A DNA stretch of 64,000 nucleotides from Falsiruegeria mediterranea M17 (lineage in GTDB: Bacteria > Pseudomonadota > Alphaproteobacteria > Rhodobacterales > Rhodobacteraceae), in the NCBI RefSeq assembly GCF_900302455.1, contig NZ_ONZG01000004.1, forward strand, positions 248,001 through 312,000, in the 5' to 3' direction. Within the stretch, counting starts at the first letter, position 1. Every line of letters starts with the position of its first letter. Under the pieces are notes generated by a model. It worked only from the letters and a program-made list of their open reading frames with translations. It did no database searches and had not been told where the DNA came from. A program made the position numbers and the translations under genes. Below are positions 33,848 through 42,725 of this stretch, in pieces.

Positions 33848-34618
33848 ATGTTTGAGACAATCGAAACCGAAACACAGGGCCGGGTTGCAACGATCCGCTT
33901 CAACCGGCCCGACCAGTTAAATGCGCTGAACACCCAAGTGATGGAGGAGGTGTTGGAGGCCGCCACCAGCTTTGACGCGGACCCTGGCATAGGCTGCCTG
34001 ATCCTGGCGGGCAAGGGGCGCGCCTTTGCCGCCGGAGCCGACATTGGCGAGTTGGCAGTGCAGGACTACACCAGCATGCAGGCCAGCGATTTCTTTGCCG
34101 GGTGGGATCGCTTTGCCGCGCTTCGCCTGCCCAAGGTCGCCGCCATCGGGGGCTATGCCCTGGGGGGCGGGTGCGAGGTTGCGATGATGTGTGACATCCT
34201 GATCGCCTCGGAAAAGGCCAGGTTCGGCCAGCCCGAGATCAAGATCGGCTGCATTCCCGGCATCGGCGGCACCCAACGCCTGACCCGTCTGATCGGGCGG
34301 GCGCGGGCGATGGACATGATCCTGACCGGACGGATGATCGACGCGGACGAAGCCTTGGACATAGGGTTGGTCAGCCGTGTGGTGTCCGCGGATGACTTGA
34401 TGCAAGTGGCGGGCGAGGTGGCCGAAACCATCGCGGGTTACCCGCGCGATATTGCTCTGATGGCGCGGGCCTGTGTGAACATGGCCGAGCAATCCACGTT
34501 GGAAACTGGCGTGCGTTACGAGCGGCAGATGTACCATGCTCTATACGGCCTGCCGTCACAGCGCGAAGGCATGGCCGCATTCCTGGAAAAACGCGATCCG
34601 GTGTTCAACGCCGAGTAA
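33848..34618 (+). CDS. Enoyl-CoA hydratase/isomerase family protein
   Basis: A 256-residue crotonase-fold enzyme starting one base after the previous stop (TGAGATG). The oxyanion-hole motifs are present: KGRAFAAGADIGEL and the GGYALGGGCEVAMMCDILIASEKARFGQPEIKIG block, with Glu residues at the positions expected for hydratases (GCE and QPE/IGCIPG). It would hydrate 2-enoyl-CoA in beta-oxidation. The gene is tightly linked to the adenylation and TmpA-like genes, which suggests a common pathway, although hydratases are also often passengers. Confidence 0.92.
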   Translation: MFETIETETQGRVATIRFNRPDQLNALNTQVMEEVLEAATSFDADPGIGCLILAGKGRAFAAGADIGELAVQDYTSMQASDFFAGWDRFAALRLPKVAAIGGYALGGGCEVAMMCDILIASEKARFGQPEIKIGCIPGIGGTQRLTRLIGRARAMDMILTGRMIDADEALDIGLVSRVVSADDLMQVAGEVAETIAGYPRDIALMARACVNMAEQSTLETGVRYERQMYHALYGLPSQREGMAAFLEKRDPVFNAE

Positions 34619-34720
34619 CCTCGAGCCAGCGCCAGTTCCGACTTGGGGCTGGCGTTTTCTCGGCACTACTCTATCTGGTTCCAAACGGCCCCAAACCGGT
34701 CAAATGAGGAACTCCAGATC

Positions 34721-36142
34721 ATGCAGGCAAGCGACGCACCCCCCATCCTTTTGTGGTTTCGCCGGGATTTTCGCCTGTCTGATCACCCCGCCCTGGCCGA
34801 GGCCGCGCGGCAGGGGCGCCCCGTCATTCCGGTCTGCATCTTGGACGAGGTGGTTGAAGGTTACGGTGCGGCGCCAAAATGGCGGTGGGGCGAGGCGGTC
34901 GCGCAGTTTTCAAAATCGTTGGAGGCAATAGGCTCCCGGCTGATCCTGCGTCGAGGGCGGGCGCTGGACGTGCTGCAAAAGTTGGCGAAAGAAACCGGGG
35001 CAAGCGATGTCTGGTGGACCCGCGCCTATGATCCGGAGGCCATTGCGCGTGACACCGACGTCAAATCGACATTGCGGCAGTCCGGTATTGATGCCCGCAG
35101 CTTTTCTGGGCATGTCCTGTTCGAGCCCTGGACAGTGACCACAAAGGCGGGGGGCTTTTTCAAGGTTTACTCGCCCATGTGGCGGGCTGTTCGAGGCTTG
35201 GACATACCTCTGCCTGATCCCGCGCCACGCGGCCTGATGCCGCCTGCTGACTGGCCCACCAGCGATGACCAGCAAGATTGGGCGCTTGAGGCTGCGATGA
35301 ACCGAGGTGCCGGGGTTTTGGCCCAATTCGCCTGTATCGGAGAGGAGAGCGCACATGACCGGCTGACCACATTCCTAGAGGCCCGCGTGGATGACTACGC
35401 CAAGAACCGGGATTTCCCCGCGATTGATGCGACCTCGCGCCTGTCGGAAAACCTGGCTTGGGGAGAGATCGGCCCCCGCACGATCTGGCATGCCGGGCAA
35501 CGCGTCCTGCAAGAGGGGCGACCGGGGGCTGAAAAATTCCTGAAAGAGGTGGTCTGGCGCGAATTTGCCTATCACCTGATTTTTCACACACCTCATATCA
35601 CCGCAAAAAATTGGCGACCTGAATGGGACAGTTTCCCGTGGTCCGAGACAGAGGATGGTGATGTTCTGCGTTGGAAACAGGGGCGTACGGGTATCCCGCT
35701 GGTCGATGCTGCCATGCGCGAGCTTTATGTCACCGGAACCATGCACAACCGGGGTCGTATGATCGTTGGATCCTATCTGACGAAGCACATGATGACCCAT
35801 TGGCGGATCGGGTTGAACTGGTTCGAGGATTGTCTGATCGACTGGGACCCGGCCGCAAATGCCATGGGCTGGCAATGGGTGGCAGGATCCGGTCCCGATG
35901 CCGCGCCATACTTCAGGGTGTTCAACCCTGTCACCCAGGCCGACAAATTCGATGCAGGCCGCACGTACATCAACGACTACGTTGGGGAATTGTCCCCCAG
36001 CCCGTCAGACAGAGCACTTGCGTTCTATCAGGCGTGCCCTCGATCCTGGGCTCTGACACCAGATGATCCGTATCCTGCCCCTGTCGTGAACCTGGCCGTG
36101 GGTCGAGCGCGTGCGCTTGAGGCCTATGCGGCTCGTGAATGA
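34721..36142 (+). CDS. phrB: Deoxyribodipyrimidine (CPD) photolyase, class I
   Basis: A 473-residue flavoprotein. The ATG at 34721 has GAGGA about ten bases upstream; the frame is open further 5'. The N-terminal antenna Rossmann domain starts ILLWFRRDFRLSDHPAL. The C-terminal FAD domain contains RLSENLAWGEIGPRTIW, FLKEVVWREFAYHLIFHTP, WKQGRTGIPLVDAAMRELYVTGTMHNRGRMIVGSYLTKH and WDPAANAMGWQWVAGSGPDAAPYFRVFNP. These match class I photolyases that repair UV cyclobutane dimers with blue light; a cryptochrome cannot be excluded without alignment. It is monocistronic or weakly linked to neighbours. Confidence 0.94.
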   Translation: MQASDAPPILLWFRRDFRLSDHPALAEAARQGRPVIPVCILDEVVEGYGAAPKWRWGEAVAQFSKSLEAIGSRLILRRGRALDVLQKLAKETGASDVWWTRAYDPEAIARDTDVKSTLRQSGIDARSFSGHVLFEPWTVTTKAGGFFKVYSPMWRAVRGLDIPLPDPAPRGLMPPADWPTSDDQQDWALEAAMNRGAGVLAQFACIGEESAHDRLTTFLEARVDDYAKNRDFPAIDATSRLSENLAWGEIGPRTIWHAGQRVLQEGRPGAEKFLKEVVWREFAYHLIFHTPHITAKNWRPEWDSFPWSETEDGDVLRWKQGRTGIPLVDAAMRELYVTGTMHNRGRMIVGSYLTKHMMTHWRIGLNWFEDCLIDWDPAANAMGWQWVAGSGPDAAPYFRVFNPVTQADKFDAGRTYINDYVGELSPSPSDRALAFYQACPRSWALTPDDPYPAPVVNLAVGRARALEAYAARE

Positions 36143-36263
36143 GCCTGTAAGGGCGAACAACGTGAGGGTATTGTCAAAAAACCGTCATCTTCCTGTTGCC
36201 ATTGGCACGATTTGTCTTGATGACAGAGACGACTGACACCTCAAAATTGGCAAAGGTTCCTCG

Positions 36264-36956
36264 ATGAACATGCTCAAGATCGTGGCGGTGCCCATGCACC
36301 CCGAAGGCCGCAAATTCGTGGCAACATTTGCTGCTATCAGCGTTGCAGCGGGATTGCTCTTTGCGCCGCTCTTTTGGATCGGCCTCGGCTTGACGGTCTG
36401 GTGTTACTATTTCTTCCGCGACCCTGTGCGCTCGGTTCCGGTGGATGACAGGTTGCTTGTGTCTCCGGCCGATGGGGTTGTGTCCCTGATCACCGAGACC
36501 GTGGCCCCGCCCGAGCTGGAAATGGGGGATGAACCCCGCGTGCGCGTATCGGTCTTTATGAACGTGTTCAATTGCCACGTGAACCGTGCGCCGTTTTCGG
36601 GCACCGTAAGCAAGATCGTCTATCACCACGGCAAGTTCGTGAATGCCTCGCTGGACAAGGCCAGCGAGCACAACGAGCGCAACGTGTTGGCCATTCGCCG
36701 TGACGATGGCACCGATATTGCCGTGGTTCAGATTGCTGGGTTGGTCGCGCGACGCATTGTGTGCTTCGTGAAAGAGGACGAGCGTGTTACCACAGGTGGA
36801 CGGTTCGGTCTGATCCGCTTTGGCAGCCGACTGGACATCTACCTGCCGCCCGGAGTACAACCTCTGGTCACCTTGGGGCAGACAACAACCGCGGGCGAGA
36901 CCATTCTGGCCGAGCTGGGCGGAGAGCAGACGAGACGATCGGGAAATATGGTATGA
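36264..36956 (+). CDS. psd: Phosphatidylserine decarboxylase proenzyme (PSD-A type)
   Basis: A 230-residue short (archaeal-type) decarboxylase. Residues 24-55 form a hydrophobic membrane region. Conserved stretches are [33 protein letters not shown] and [31 protein letters not shown]; the Gly-Ser in FGSR is the self-cleavage site that creates the pyruvoyl group. It converts phosphatidylserine to phosphatidylethanolamine at the inner membrane. It overlaps pssA by four bases, so the two consecutive steps of phosphatidylethanolamine synthesis are coupled. Confidence 0.95.
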   Translation: MNMLKIVAVPMHPEGRKFVATFAAISVAAGLLFAPLFWIGLGLTVWCYYFFRDPVRSVPVDDRLLVSPADGVVSLITETVAPPELEMGDEPRVRVSVFMNVFNCHVNRAPFSGTVSKIVYHHGKFVNASLDKASEHNERNVLAIRRDDGTDIAVVQIAGLVARRIVCFVKEDERVTTGGRFGLIRFGSRLDIYLPPGVQPLVTLGQTTTAGETILAELGGEQTRRSGNMV

Positions 36957-37684
36957 ATGCACGCTCACCCTGGCCGCAAGGCGGTCCGTTCAAGCGCAAC
37001 ATCCCCAATGCATTGACGATCTTGTCGCTGTGTTCGGGGCTGACGTCGCTGCGGATGACGCTGACCGACCGGGTGGAGCCTGCGATCTATTTTATCCTGA
37101 TCGCAATTGTGCTGGATGGTCTGGATGGCCGGGCAGCACGGCATTTGAACGCCGAAAGCCATTTCGGGGCCGAGCTGGATTCGCTGGCTGATTTCCTGTG
37201 TTTCGGCATCGCGCCGGGGATGCTGGTCTACACTTTCATGTTTCATGGCACCGACATGAGCGGCCTCGGTTGGGTGGCCTGTATGCTGCTTGTTGTGTGC
37301 TGTATGCTGCGTTTGGCGCGGTTCAACGTGTCGGGAGCTGAGCTTGCAGACTCTGGACAGCCAGTGTTTACCGGTGTTCCAGCGCCCGCGATTGCTTTTC
37401 TTGCACTGATGCCGATCTACTTGCTGCAATGCGGTTTCACCGCGACCCAGTTCTTTCACTACATCTTTGTGTTCTACCTTGCGGGTGTCAGCTATCTGGC
37501 GGTAAGCCGGATCCCGACCTTTTCACCCAAGATGGTCTCGATTCAGACCGCCGGTTCCCGCGTGATCGCGGTGTTGGGCCTGGTGGCGTTGCTCTTGATG
37601 ATGTCGGTGACTTGGTATGCCTTTGTTCTGTTGGCGGCCGTCTATCTGTTGTCGATCCCATTCTTGGCGCGGCACTTTCGATAA
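36953..37684 (+). CDS. pssA: CDP-diacylglycerol-serine O-phosphatidyltransferase
   Basis: A 243-residue membrane protein starting in the ATGA overlap with psd. The CDP-alcohol phosphatidyltransferase signature [26 protein letters not shown] (D-x2-DG-x2-AR-x8-G-x3-D-x3-D) lies near residue 50. Six to eight helices follow. It condenses CDP-diacylglycerol with serine, providing the substrate for psd. The downstream repeat (37731-37900) may serve as terminator. Confidence 0.95.
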   Translation: MNARSPWPQGGPFKRNIPNALTILSLCSGLTSLRMTLTDRVEPAIYFILIAIVLDGLDGRAARHLNAESHFGAELDSLADFLCFGIAPGMLVYTFMFHGTDMSGLGWVACMLLVVCCMLRLARFNVSGAELADSGQPVFTGVPAPAIAFLALMPIYLLQCGFTATQFFHYIFVFYLAGVSYLAVSRIPTFSPKMVSIQTAGSRVIAVLGLVALLLMMSVTWYAFVLLAAVYLLSIPFLARHFR

Positions 37685-37730
37685 GCTGTCTTCGATGTAA
37701 ACCTGTTTGCGTATTCGGGGAAAAGGGGGC

Positions 37731-37900
37731 GCTCCCGCACCCGAGCGATCCTGACTGCGTCAGCACCGCTAACGGCCTTGGGCCGGGCGCCTCGCTACGC
37801 TCGGCGGTAGCGTCTGGACGCGACCGCGCCGAGCCAAAGGCGAGGCGCCCGGCCCAACGGGAGGAAGGCATCTTTGATGCCTGATCGACGGGCGGGAGTG
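37731..37900. repeat. Intergenic structured repeat, copy B (long form)
   Basis: Bounded by GCTCCCGCACCCG on the left and GACGGGCGGGAGTG (37887-37900) on the right, which are near-inverse of each other. Inside are a perfect 16-bp stem GGGCCGGGCGCCTCGC (37780-37795) with GCGAGGCGCCCGGCCC (37840-37855), an inner 8-bp stem GCTCGGCG/CGCCGAGC, and a small hairpin GGCATC-TTT-GATGCC (37867-37881). The architecture matches copy C at 42320-42407, with different stem sequences. Confidence 0.7.
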
Positions 37901-37922
37901 CCCCGTCCAACAAGGCGCCGCG

Positions 37923-38492
37923 TCAGCGGCCTGTTGCGATCCGTTTGGCGATGTCGTTGACCAGCTGTTTCATCGCGTTGCTCTGCGCCGAGGCCACCGA
38001 GGACACGCTGTCGTCGGCCATCGGTACCGAATAGGCAAAGCGATAGGCTTTCTCCAAGTGGCCATGTGCAGGTGACGTCAGGAAATACTGCCCGGTGAAC
38101 CGAAGGTCCTGGCCGGGTATCCCGGACAGCTTGCCCACCTTCACCGTCACTTGCACATCAGGGGGCGTCTCGAATGGCCAGGGCTCGGCTGCCACGTTTG
38201 ACGACAACGCTTGATCCAGGCCAGTCGCCAGCAACTCGGTCAAGGCGCGGTCCGGTTCATCGGCCCAGAACCCGCTTTTGGTCGGGCGCAGCACGCCGTC
38301 TTCGCCCTGCAATGAAATCTCGGTGTCTTCGGCATAGGCAGGCAGGTCCAGCGTGCTGACCTCGACCGTGCGCACACCTGTGCGATAGGTGTTCACGCCG
38401 GTGATCTCGGGCAGCAGGTAGCGTTCGACCGGGCCGCTGCATCCCGCCAAAACAAGCGTCGCAACAAAAAGGGGGCGGATCAGGCGGTTCAT
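37923..38492 (-). CDS. pqiC: PqiC-type ABC transport auxiliary lipoprotein
   Basis: A 189-residue lipoprotein. The ATG at 38492 is two bases after the pqiB stop with AGGA upstream. Residues 3-18 form a signal with lipobox LVLAGC (Cys at about 18). The body (YLLPEITGVNTYRTGVRTVEVSTLDLPAYAEDTEISLQ) fits the PqiC/DUF330 family. It is expected in the periplasm, tethered to the outer membrane, where it helps PqiA/PqiB bridge the envelope for lipid transport. Confidence 0.9.
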   Translation of the reverse strand: MNRLIRPLFVATLVLAGCSGPVERYLLPEITGVNTYRTGVRTVEVSTLDLPAYAEDTEISLQGEDGVLRPTKSGFWADEPDRALTELLATGLDQALSSNVAAEPWPFETPPDVQVTVKVGKLSGIPGQDLRFTGQYFLTSPAHGHLEKAYRFAYSVPMADDSVSSVASAQSNAMKQLVNDIAKRIATGR

Positions 38493-38494
38493 GT

Positions 38495-40909
38495 TCAACG
38501 TCCTACCAGTAGAGAGTTCGGTTTGCGGCGGATGGCTTGCACCAGCGAGTTCAGAGAATTGACCGTTTTCCTCAGATCGGCAATGGCGGCCTGCACCTCG
38601 CGGTTGACAGGGGAATTGGGGCCATAGGCGCCAATCGTGGCCTCTGCCGTGTTTGCCAATTGCTCCAGCTGATCGGCCAACTTGGGCAGGTCCTTGACCG
38701 CCGCGGAAATGTTGTCGGCCGCCGTGCTGGCCGACTGCAGCGTCCGGTTCAGATTCTCGGCCGCGCCGCCTTCGCGCAATTCGTTCAACGTCGCCTGCGC
38801 CGCATCCAAGGCCCCGGCCAATGCCCCTGGCACCTTGTCCATGTCTTCGTTGTTGAGCAGATCGTCCGCTGACTGAAGCACCTTATCAGTCGAGGTCACA
38901 AGGCTGTCCAGGGGCAGGTCGTTCGCCTTGTTCACCAACCCGTCGATATCATCAACCAGCTTTGGCAAGCCGTCACTTGCGGTCGAGACATTGGCGGCTG
39001 CGGTTTTGACATCCTCAAGGGCGGATACGACATTGGCCACCGCATCAGACTCGTCGATGTCGGTCAGGATGCTGTCGACCCGTGTGACCGTTCCGCGCAA
39101 GTCCTCCAGTGTCAGCTTTGCCTGATCCAATGCACCGGACAAGGCACCGGGGATCTTGTCCATATCTTCGTTGCTGATGAAATGATCGGCGGACTTCAAG
39201 ACATCGTCAGCGGATGTGACCAGATCATTCAGCGGCAATCCATTGGCCTTGTCTACGAATTGATCAATATCCGTAAGCAGTTCGGGCAGCGTTTCTGACG
39301 CGGTCGAGATATTGGCAACGGCTGTGCGCAGATCCTTGAGCGCACCGACCATGTTGTCGACGCCCTGAGCCTCGTCAAAGCGTTTTAGAATATCGCGCAC
39401 CGAGGCGACAGTGCTGCTCAACTCATCCGGCAGCGTTTGGATGCCTTCGGATGCGGCCACCGTGTTCACGTTCTCCAACAGTGCACGAACGTCCGCAGGG
39501 ATCGCCTTTGTGTTCTCGTCAGACAGAATTTCATTCACGTCGCCCACCAGGTGTATGATGCGATCCATCAACTCTTCGATGGGCAGTTGCGCCACCCGGT
39601 CCAGTACACCCTCGGCTGCAACCGACAATGTGTCGGGCGGGGTGGGGATCGAGGGCAGGATCGGGTTGGGTGTGGCGTCGATATCCAGTGTCGCCGTTGT
39701 CGCATCGGGGTCTTCGAACAATTCGATATGCAGCCCCCCCGAGAGGAAGGAATTCGGCATCAGCCGCGCCCGCAAGCCCGACGCATCGACCATTGCGGCG
39801 ATGAGGCTGAGCGTCTCTTCCGAATCCTGGATATCGTCCAGTCCCAACCGGTTGGGCTGCACCGTGTAGGAAGCCAGAATGCGGATTTCGGGCGCGCCTT
39901 CGTCGTTGATTTCGGTGAGGGCCGACAAGTTCGTCACGAGGCCGACCTTGAGGCCGCGAAACAGCACCTCGGACCCTTCGGACAACCCTTTGAGCGATCC
40001 CTCGAAAGACGATGACAGCGTCACCGTCGAGCGCAAATTATCGTCCAGGCGGCTGTCTTCGGCCAACGCCTTAGTGGCATAAAGGTCGAACACCGCTTTT
40101 TGTTTGATAGGCTGTCCCCCCGATCGGGTTGTGTCAAATTCCACCCCGCCTTGCAGAACGGACGCCAGACTGCCGACGTTCAGTTGCAAGCCCTTGTCGT
40201 TCAACTCGACATTGATGCCGGATGCGTTCCAGAACCGCGTGCCTGTGTTGATCAGCCGATCATGCGGTGCGTTGATAAATAAGGTGATGCGTACACTATC
40301 CGAGGACTCGTCGTATTCGACTGCCTCGACCGTGCCCATGGTGACCCCTTTGTGCAGAACTGGCGCCCCGACCGAGACAGAGCCGGTCTTGGGGCTGCTC
40401 AGGATCACCTCGGTCCCCTTGGCACCGGGTTGGATGACGGGTGCTTGTTTCAGGGCCACAAAACTGCGGGCCTTTTCACCCTGTGTCGCGTCCCAATCCA
40501 CGTTGATATAGGCTCCGGACAACAAGGTGCTCAGGCCAGTGACGCCTGAGGCCGTGACTTTGGCCGTGACCAACCAAAACCGAGAGTCGGCATCCAAGTA
40601 GCGTTCCATGTTTCGGTGAATGTCGGCCTCGACAATGACGTTCTGCAGATCATCGGAAAACCGCATGTCGGCGACGGTGCCCACCACCAGGTTGCGGAAT
40701 TTGATCTGGGTCTTGCCGGGTTCGATCCCATCCGCCTCGGCAAACTGAATTTCGACCTCGACGTCCCGCTCGTTGTAGGCGTTAAATGCCAACCCCAAGG
40801 CGCCAATCATCGCCGCAATCGGTACTGTCCAGACCAGAGATATCCCCCCGAACAGGCGGGATTTGCGTTGGTGCATCTCGGGTTCCGGGATTTCAGTTTG
40901 TTCGGTCAT
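38495..40909 (-). CDS. pqiB: PqiB-like MCE-domain protein with duplicated C-terminal repeat
   Basis: An 804-residue protein, longer than Escherichia coli PqiB (about 546). The N-terminus has one membrane anchor (SLVWTVPIAAMIGALGLAF), then three MCE domains: around VEVEIQFAEADGIEPGKTQIKFRNLVVG, GTEVILSSPKTGSVSVGAPVLHKGV and EGSLKGLSEGSEVLFRGLKVG. The C-terminal half is helical and contains a duplication of about 115 residues, with near-identical cores NEDMDKIPGALSGALD and NEDMDKVPGALAGALD. Such proteins form a periplasmic channel for lipids. It overlaps pqiA2 by four bases. Confidence 0.92.
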   Translation of the reverse strand: MTEQTEIPEPEMHQRKSRLFGGISLVWTVPIAAMIGALGLAFNAYNERDVEVEIQFAEADGIEPGKTQIKFRNLVVGTVADMRFSDDLQNVIVEADIHRNMERYLDADSRFWLVTAKVTASGVTGLSTLLSGAYINVDWDATQGEKARSFVALKQAPVIQPGAKGTEVILSSPKTGSVSVGAPVLHKGVTMGTVEAVEYDESSDSVRITLFINAPHDRLINTGTRFWNASGINVELNDKGLQLNVGSLASVLQGGVEFDTTRSGGQPIKQKAVFDLYATKALAEDSRLDDNLRSTVTLSSSFEGSLKGLSEGSEVLFRGLKVGLVTNLSALTEINDEGAPEIRILASYTVQPNRLGLDDIQDSEETLSLIAAMVDASGLRARLMPNSFLSGGLHIELFEDPDATTATLDIDATPNPILPSIPTPPDTLSVAAEGVLDRVAQLPIEELMDRIIHLVGDVNEILSDENTKAIPADVRALLENVNTVAASEGIQTLPDELSSTVASVRDILKRFDEAQGVDNMVGALKDLRTAVANISTASETLPELLTDIDQFVDKANGLPLNDLVTSADDVLKSADHFISNEDMDKIPGALSGALDQAKLTLEDLRGTVTRVDSILTDIDESDAVANVVSALEDVKTAAANVSTASDGLPKLVDDIDGLVNKANDLPLDSLVTSTDKVLQSADDLLNNEDMDKVPGALAGALDAAQATLNELREGGAAENLNRTLQSASTAADNISAAVKDLPKLADQLEQLANTAEATIGAYGPNSPVNREVQAAIADLRKTVNSLNSLVQAIRRKPNSLLVGR

Positions 40910-41517
40910 TCAACGGTGTCCTTGGCGGGCGCATCCCAGATTAGTTTGGAATCGATGCGCAACGCGGCAATCATGGTGAAAATCACCGACAGTGCAAAGC
41001 AGATCGCACCGGTGCCCGGCAGGATCGAGATGACGGCGCCCAGTTTGACCAACCCGGCCAGAAGGGCCACCACGAAAACATCGATCATCGACCAGCGGCC
41101 AATGAATTCGACAAACTCATACAGCAGCAGCCGGGTCTTGTTGTCGAGTTGCCAGCGGAACTGAATGCTCAGAAGCAGGATGCCGATGACAAAGATCTTG
41201 CTGAAAGGGATCAAGAGGCTGGCGATCAGGATCACGATGGCCACGAAATAGTCGCCGGTCTGAAAGAAGATGGCGATGCCTTCGGCGATGGTGTGACCCT
41301 CGTTGTGGCCCAGAACCAGGTTCGACAAGAGCGGCAGCATGTTGGCGGGGATCAGGAACAGCGCCCCGGTGATCAGCCAGGCCCAGGTCTGTTGCAGCGA
41401 ATTGGGCAGGCGACTGTGCAGCGTCGCGGAACAGGTGCGGCAATGGGTCTGATCCCCCTCGTGCACGGTGCCGCAGGTGTGGCACCCGATCCATCCCATG
41501 TCGATGGCGCGGGTCAT
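40906..41517 (-). CDS. pqiA: PqiA second-domain membrane protein
   Basis: A 203-residue membrane protein starting at 41517 (MTRAIDMGWIGCHTCGTVHEGDQTHCRTCSATLHSR). The two CxxC pairs form a zinc-ribbon-like cytoplasmic element, then four helices follow (WLITGALFLIPANMLPLLSNL; YFVAIVILIASLLIPFSKIFVIG). It corresponds to the second half of Escherichia coli PqiA. The start overlaps the first-half gene by four bases (ATGA). It likely makes the inner-membrane platform for PqiB. Confidence 0.9.
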   Translation of the reverse strand: MTRAIDMGWIGCHTCGTVHEGDQTHCRTCSATLHSRLPNSLQQTWAWLITGALFLIPANMLPLLSNLVLGHNEGHTIAEGIAIFFQTGDYFVAIVILIASLLIPFSKIFVIGILLLSIQFRWQLDNKTRLLLYEFVEFIGRWSMIDVFVVALLAGLVKLGAVISILPGTGAICFALSVIFTMIAALRIDSKLIWDAPAKDTVE

Positions 41518-42170
41518 GAAGGCGACTTTCGGATCAGGGACCAGACGGTCCAACGACAGACGGCCGCGTTCTTGAGTGCAACGACAACGACCAACCCGCA
41601 AAACAGCCAAAAGGCGGTGCCAAAGCCGATGGTCGCCAGTCCCATCATCTTGATCAGGGCCACGACGGTGCCGACGATGAAGATCTCGGTCATGGCCCAG
41701 GGATTGAGCTTTTCGGCAAAGAGAAAGATCTGCTGCGCAGCCGGCGGGGGCGGGCGTCCCTGATGCAGGGGCCACATCACATAAATCAGCGCGATCATGC
41801 GCACGATGGGCAGGGCCAGAACAAAGGCCGCGACCATCACGGCCAGGATGTTGTACCAGCCATGCGACAGGTCAAAGATGATTTCGAGCATCGACACCTC
41901 GCCCGTAAGGCCCGCCTGAGAAATGGTCAGGAACGGGAAGCAAAGCATGGTGACCATCAGGATCGAGGCGGTGATCGACAGGGCGACCGTCCGTGTCAGC
42001 GTGTCGGGTTTGGGATCCATCAGCTTGAAATGGCACCGCGTGCAGCGCGCGATGTGACCGGCACGAACCGGAACCGCCTTGTGCAGCGTGTCACAGGCCG
42101 GGCAGGCAATCAGGGCATCGGGGTTGTGGTCGAACAGCGCCTGGTAGGTGTTTTTGTCATGATCTGTCAT
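41514..42170 (-). CDS. pqiA: PqiA first-domain membrane protein
   Basis: A 218-residue membrane protein corresponding to the first half of PqiA. The Cys pairs are in LIACPACDTLHKAVPVRAGHIARCTRCHFKL, followed by four helices (SITASILMVTMLCFPFLTI; ILAVMVAAFVLALPIVRMIALIYV). It opens the operon pqiA1-pqiA2-pqiB-pqiC, transcribed leftward. The upstream region holds structured repeat copy C, so the promoter is probably close to the start (42171-42260). Confidence 0.9.
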   Translation of the reverse strand: MTDHDKNTYQALFDHNPDALIACPACDTLHKAVPVRAGHIARCTRCHFKLMDPKPDTLTRTVALSITASILMVTMLCFPFLTISQAGLTGEVSMLEIIFDLSHGWYNILAVMVAAFVLALPIVRMIALIYVMWPLHQGRPPPPAAQQIFLFAEKLNPWAMTEIFIVGTVVALIKMMGLATIGFGTAFWLFCGLVVVVALKNAAVCRWTVWSLIRKSPS

Positions 42171-42725
42171 GTCGCGCCGGAAGAACCCTTAGAATAACAC
42201 CTGCCAAAGCCGAGACCGACCCTATTGAGAGATAAACGGTTGGGAAGACGGAGTCATCCACTTTGGACCGGTGGGCCAATCTGCGCGGCCTTTGGCCTTG
42301 CGTCCTGCGGACGGCAGGGGGGCCAGGCTCAGGCGGGCAAAGCCCGCCTGAGCCTGGCCCAACGGGAGGAGGCGTCCCGCCAGGGACGTTGACGACGGGC
42401 GGGAGTGTTTGGAGATTGCGTGGTCCAGGGGGTATCAGGCGCCTACGTTGGCCGACCGGCAGGCGCCTGCAGCGCGCCCTAAGTCGGCGCCAGTACGGTG
42501 AATACCCTGCTTTGTACACCGCCGGTCTTTGCACCCACGGCTCACGCGGCATGAATCGGGGCGTGCCGCCTACGATCTTGGCCTAGCCTACCAGATCGCC
42601 CAGCCTGGCGATATTATCGGCCCGTTCCGCCAAGGGGATGCCCCATCCGCTCACCATCGTCAGACCCGAACGCTGGGGTTGGACTGCGCGGTCGGAAATG
42701 GGGATCTGGTCGCAGGCAAGCTATG
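42171..42725. other. 555-base intergenic region between pqiA and tctA
   Basis: No gene is supported. It contains structured repeat copy C (42320-42407) and an inverted pair CAGGCGCCT (42436-42444) / AGGCGCCTG (42461-42469). The first about 100 bases probably carry the pqi promoter, and the right end follows the tctA stop. The rest is unassigned. Confidence 0.5.
42320..42407. repeat. Intergenic structured repeat, copy C
   Basis: A perfect 19-bp stem with a three-base loop: GGGCCAGGCTCAGGCGGGC (42320-42338), AAA, then the exact complement (42342-42360). It is followed by AACGGGAGGA, a second hairpin CGTCCC-GCCA-GGGACG (42373-42388), and the terminal GACGGGCGGGAGTG (42394-42407). The last element and AACGGGAGGA are shared with copy B; the stems differ but pair equally well. 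Confidence 0.7.
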
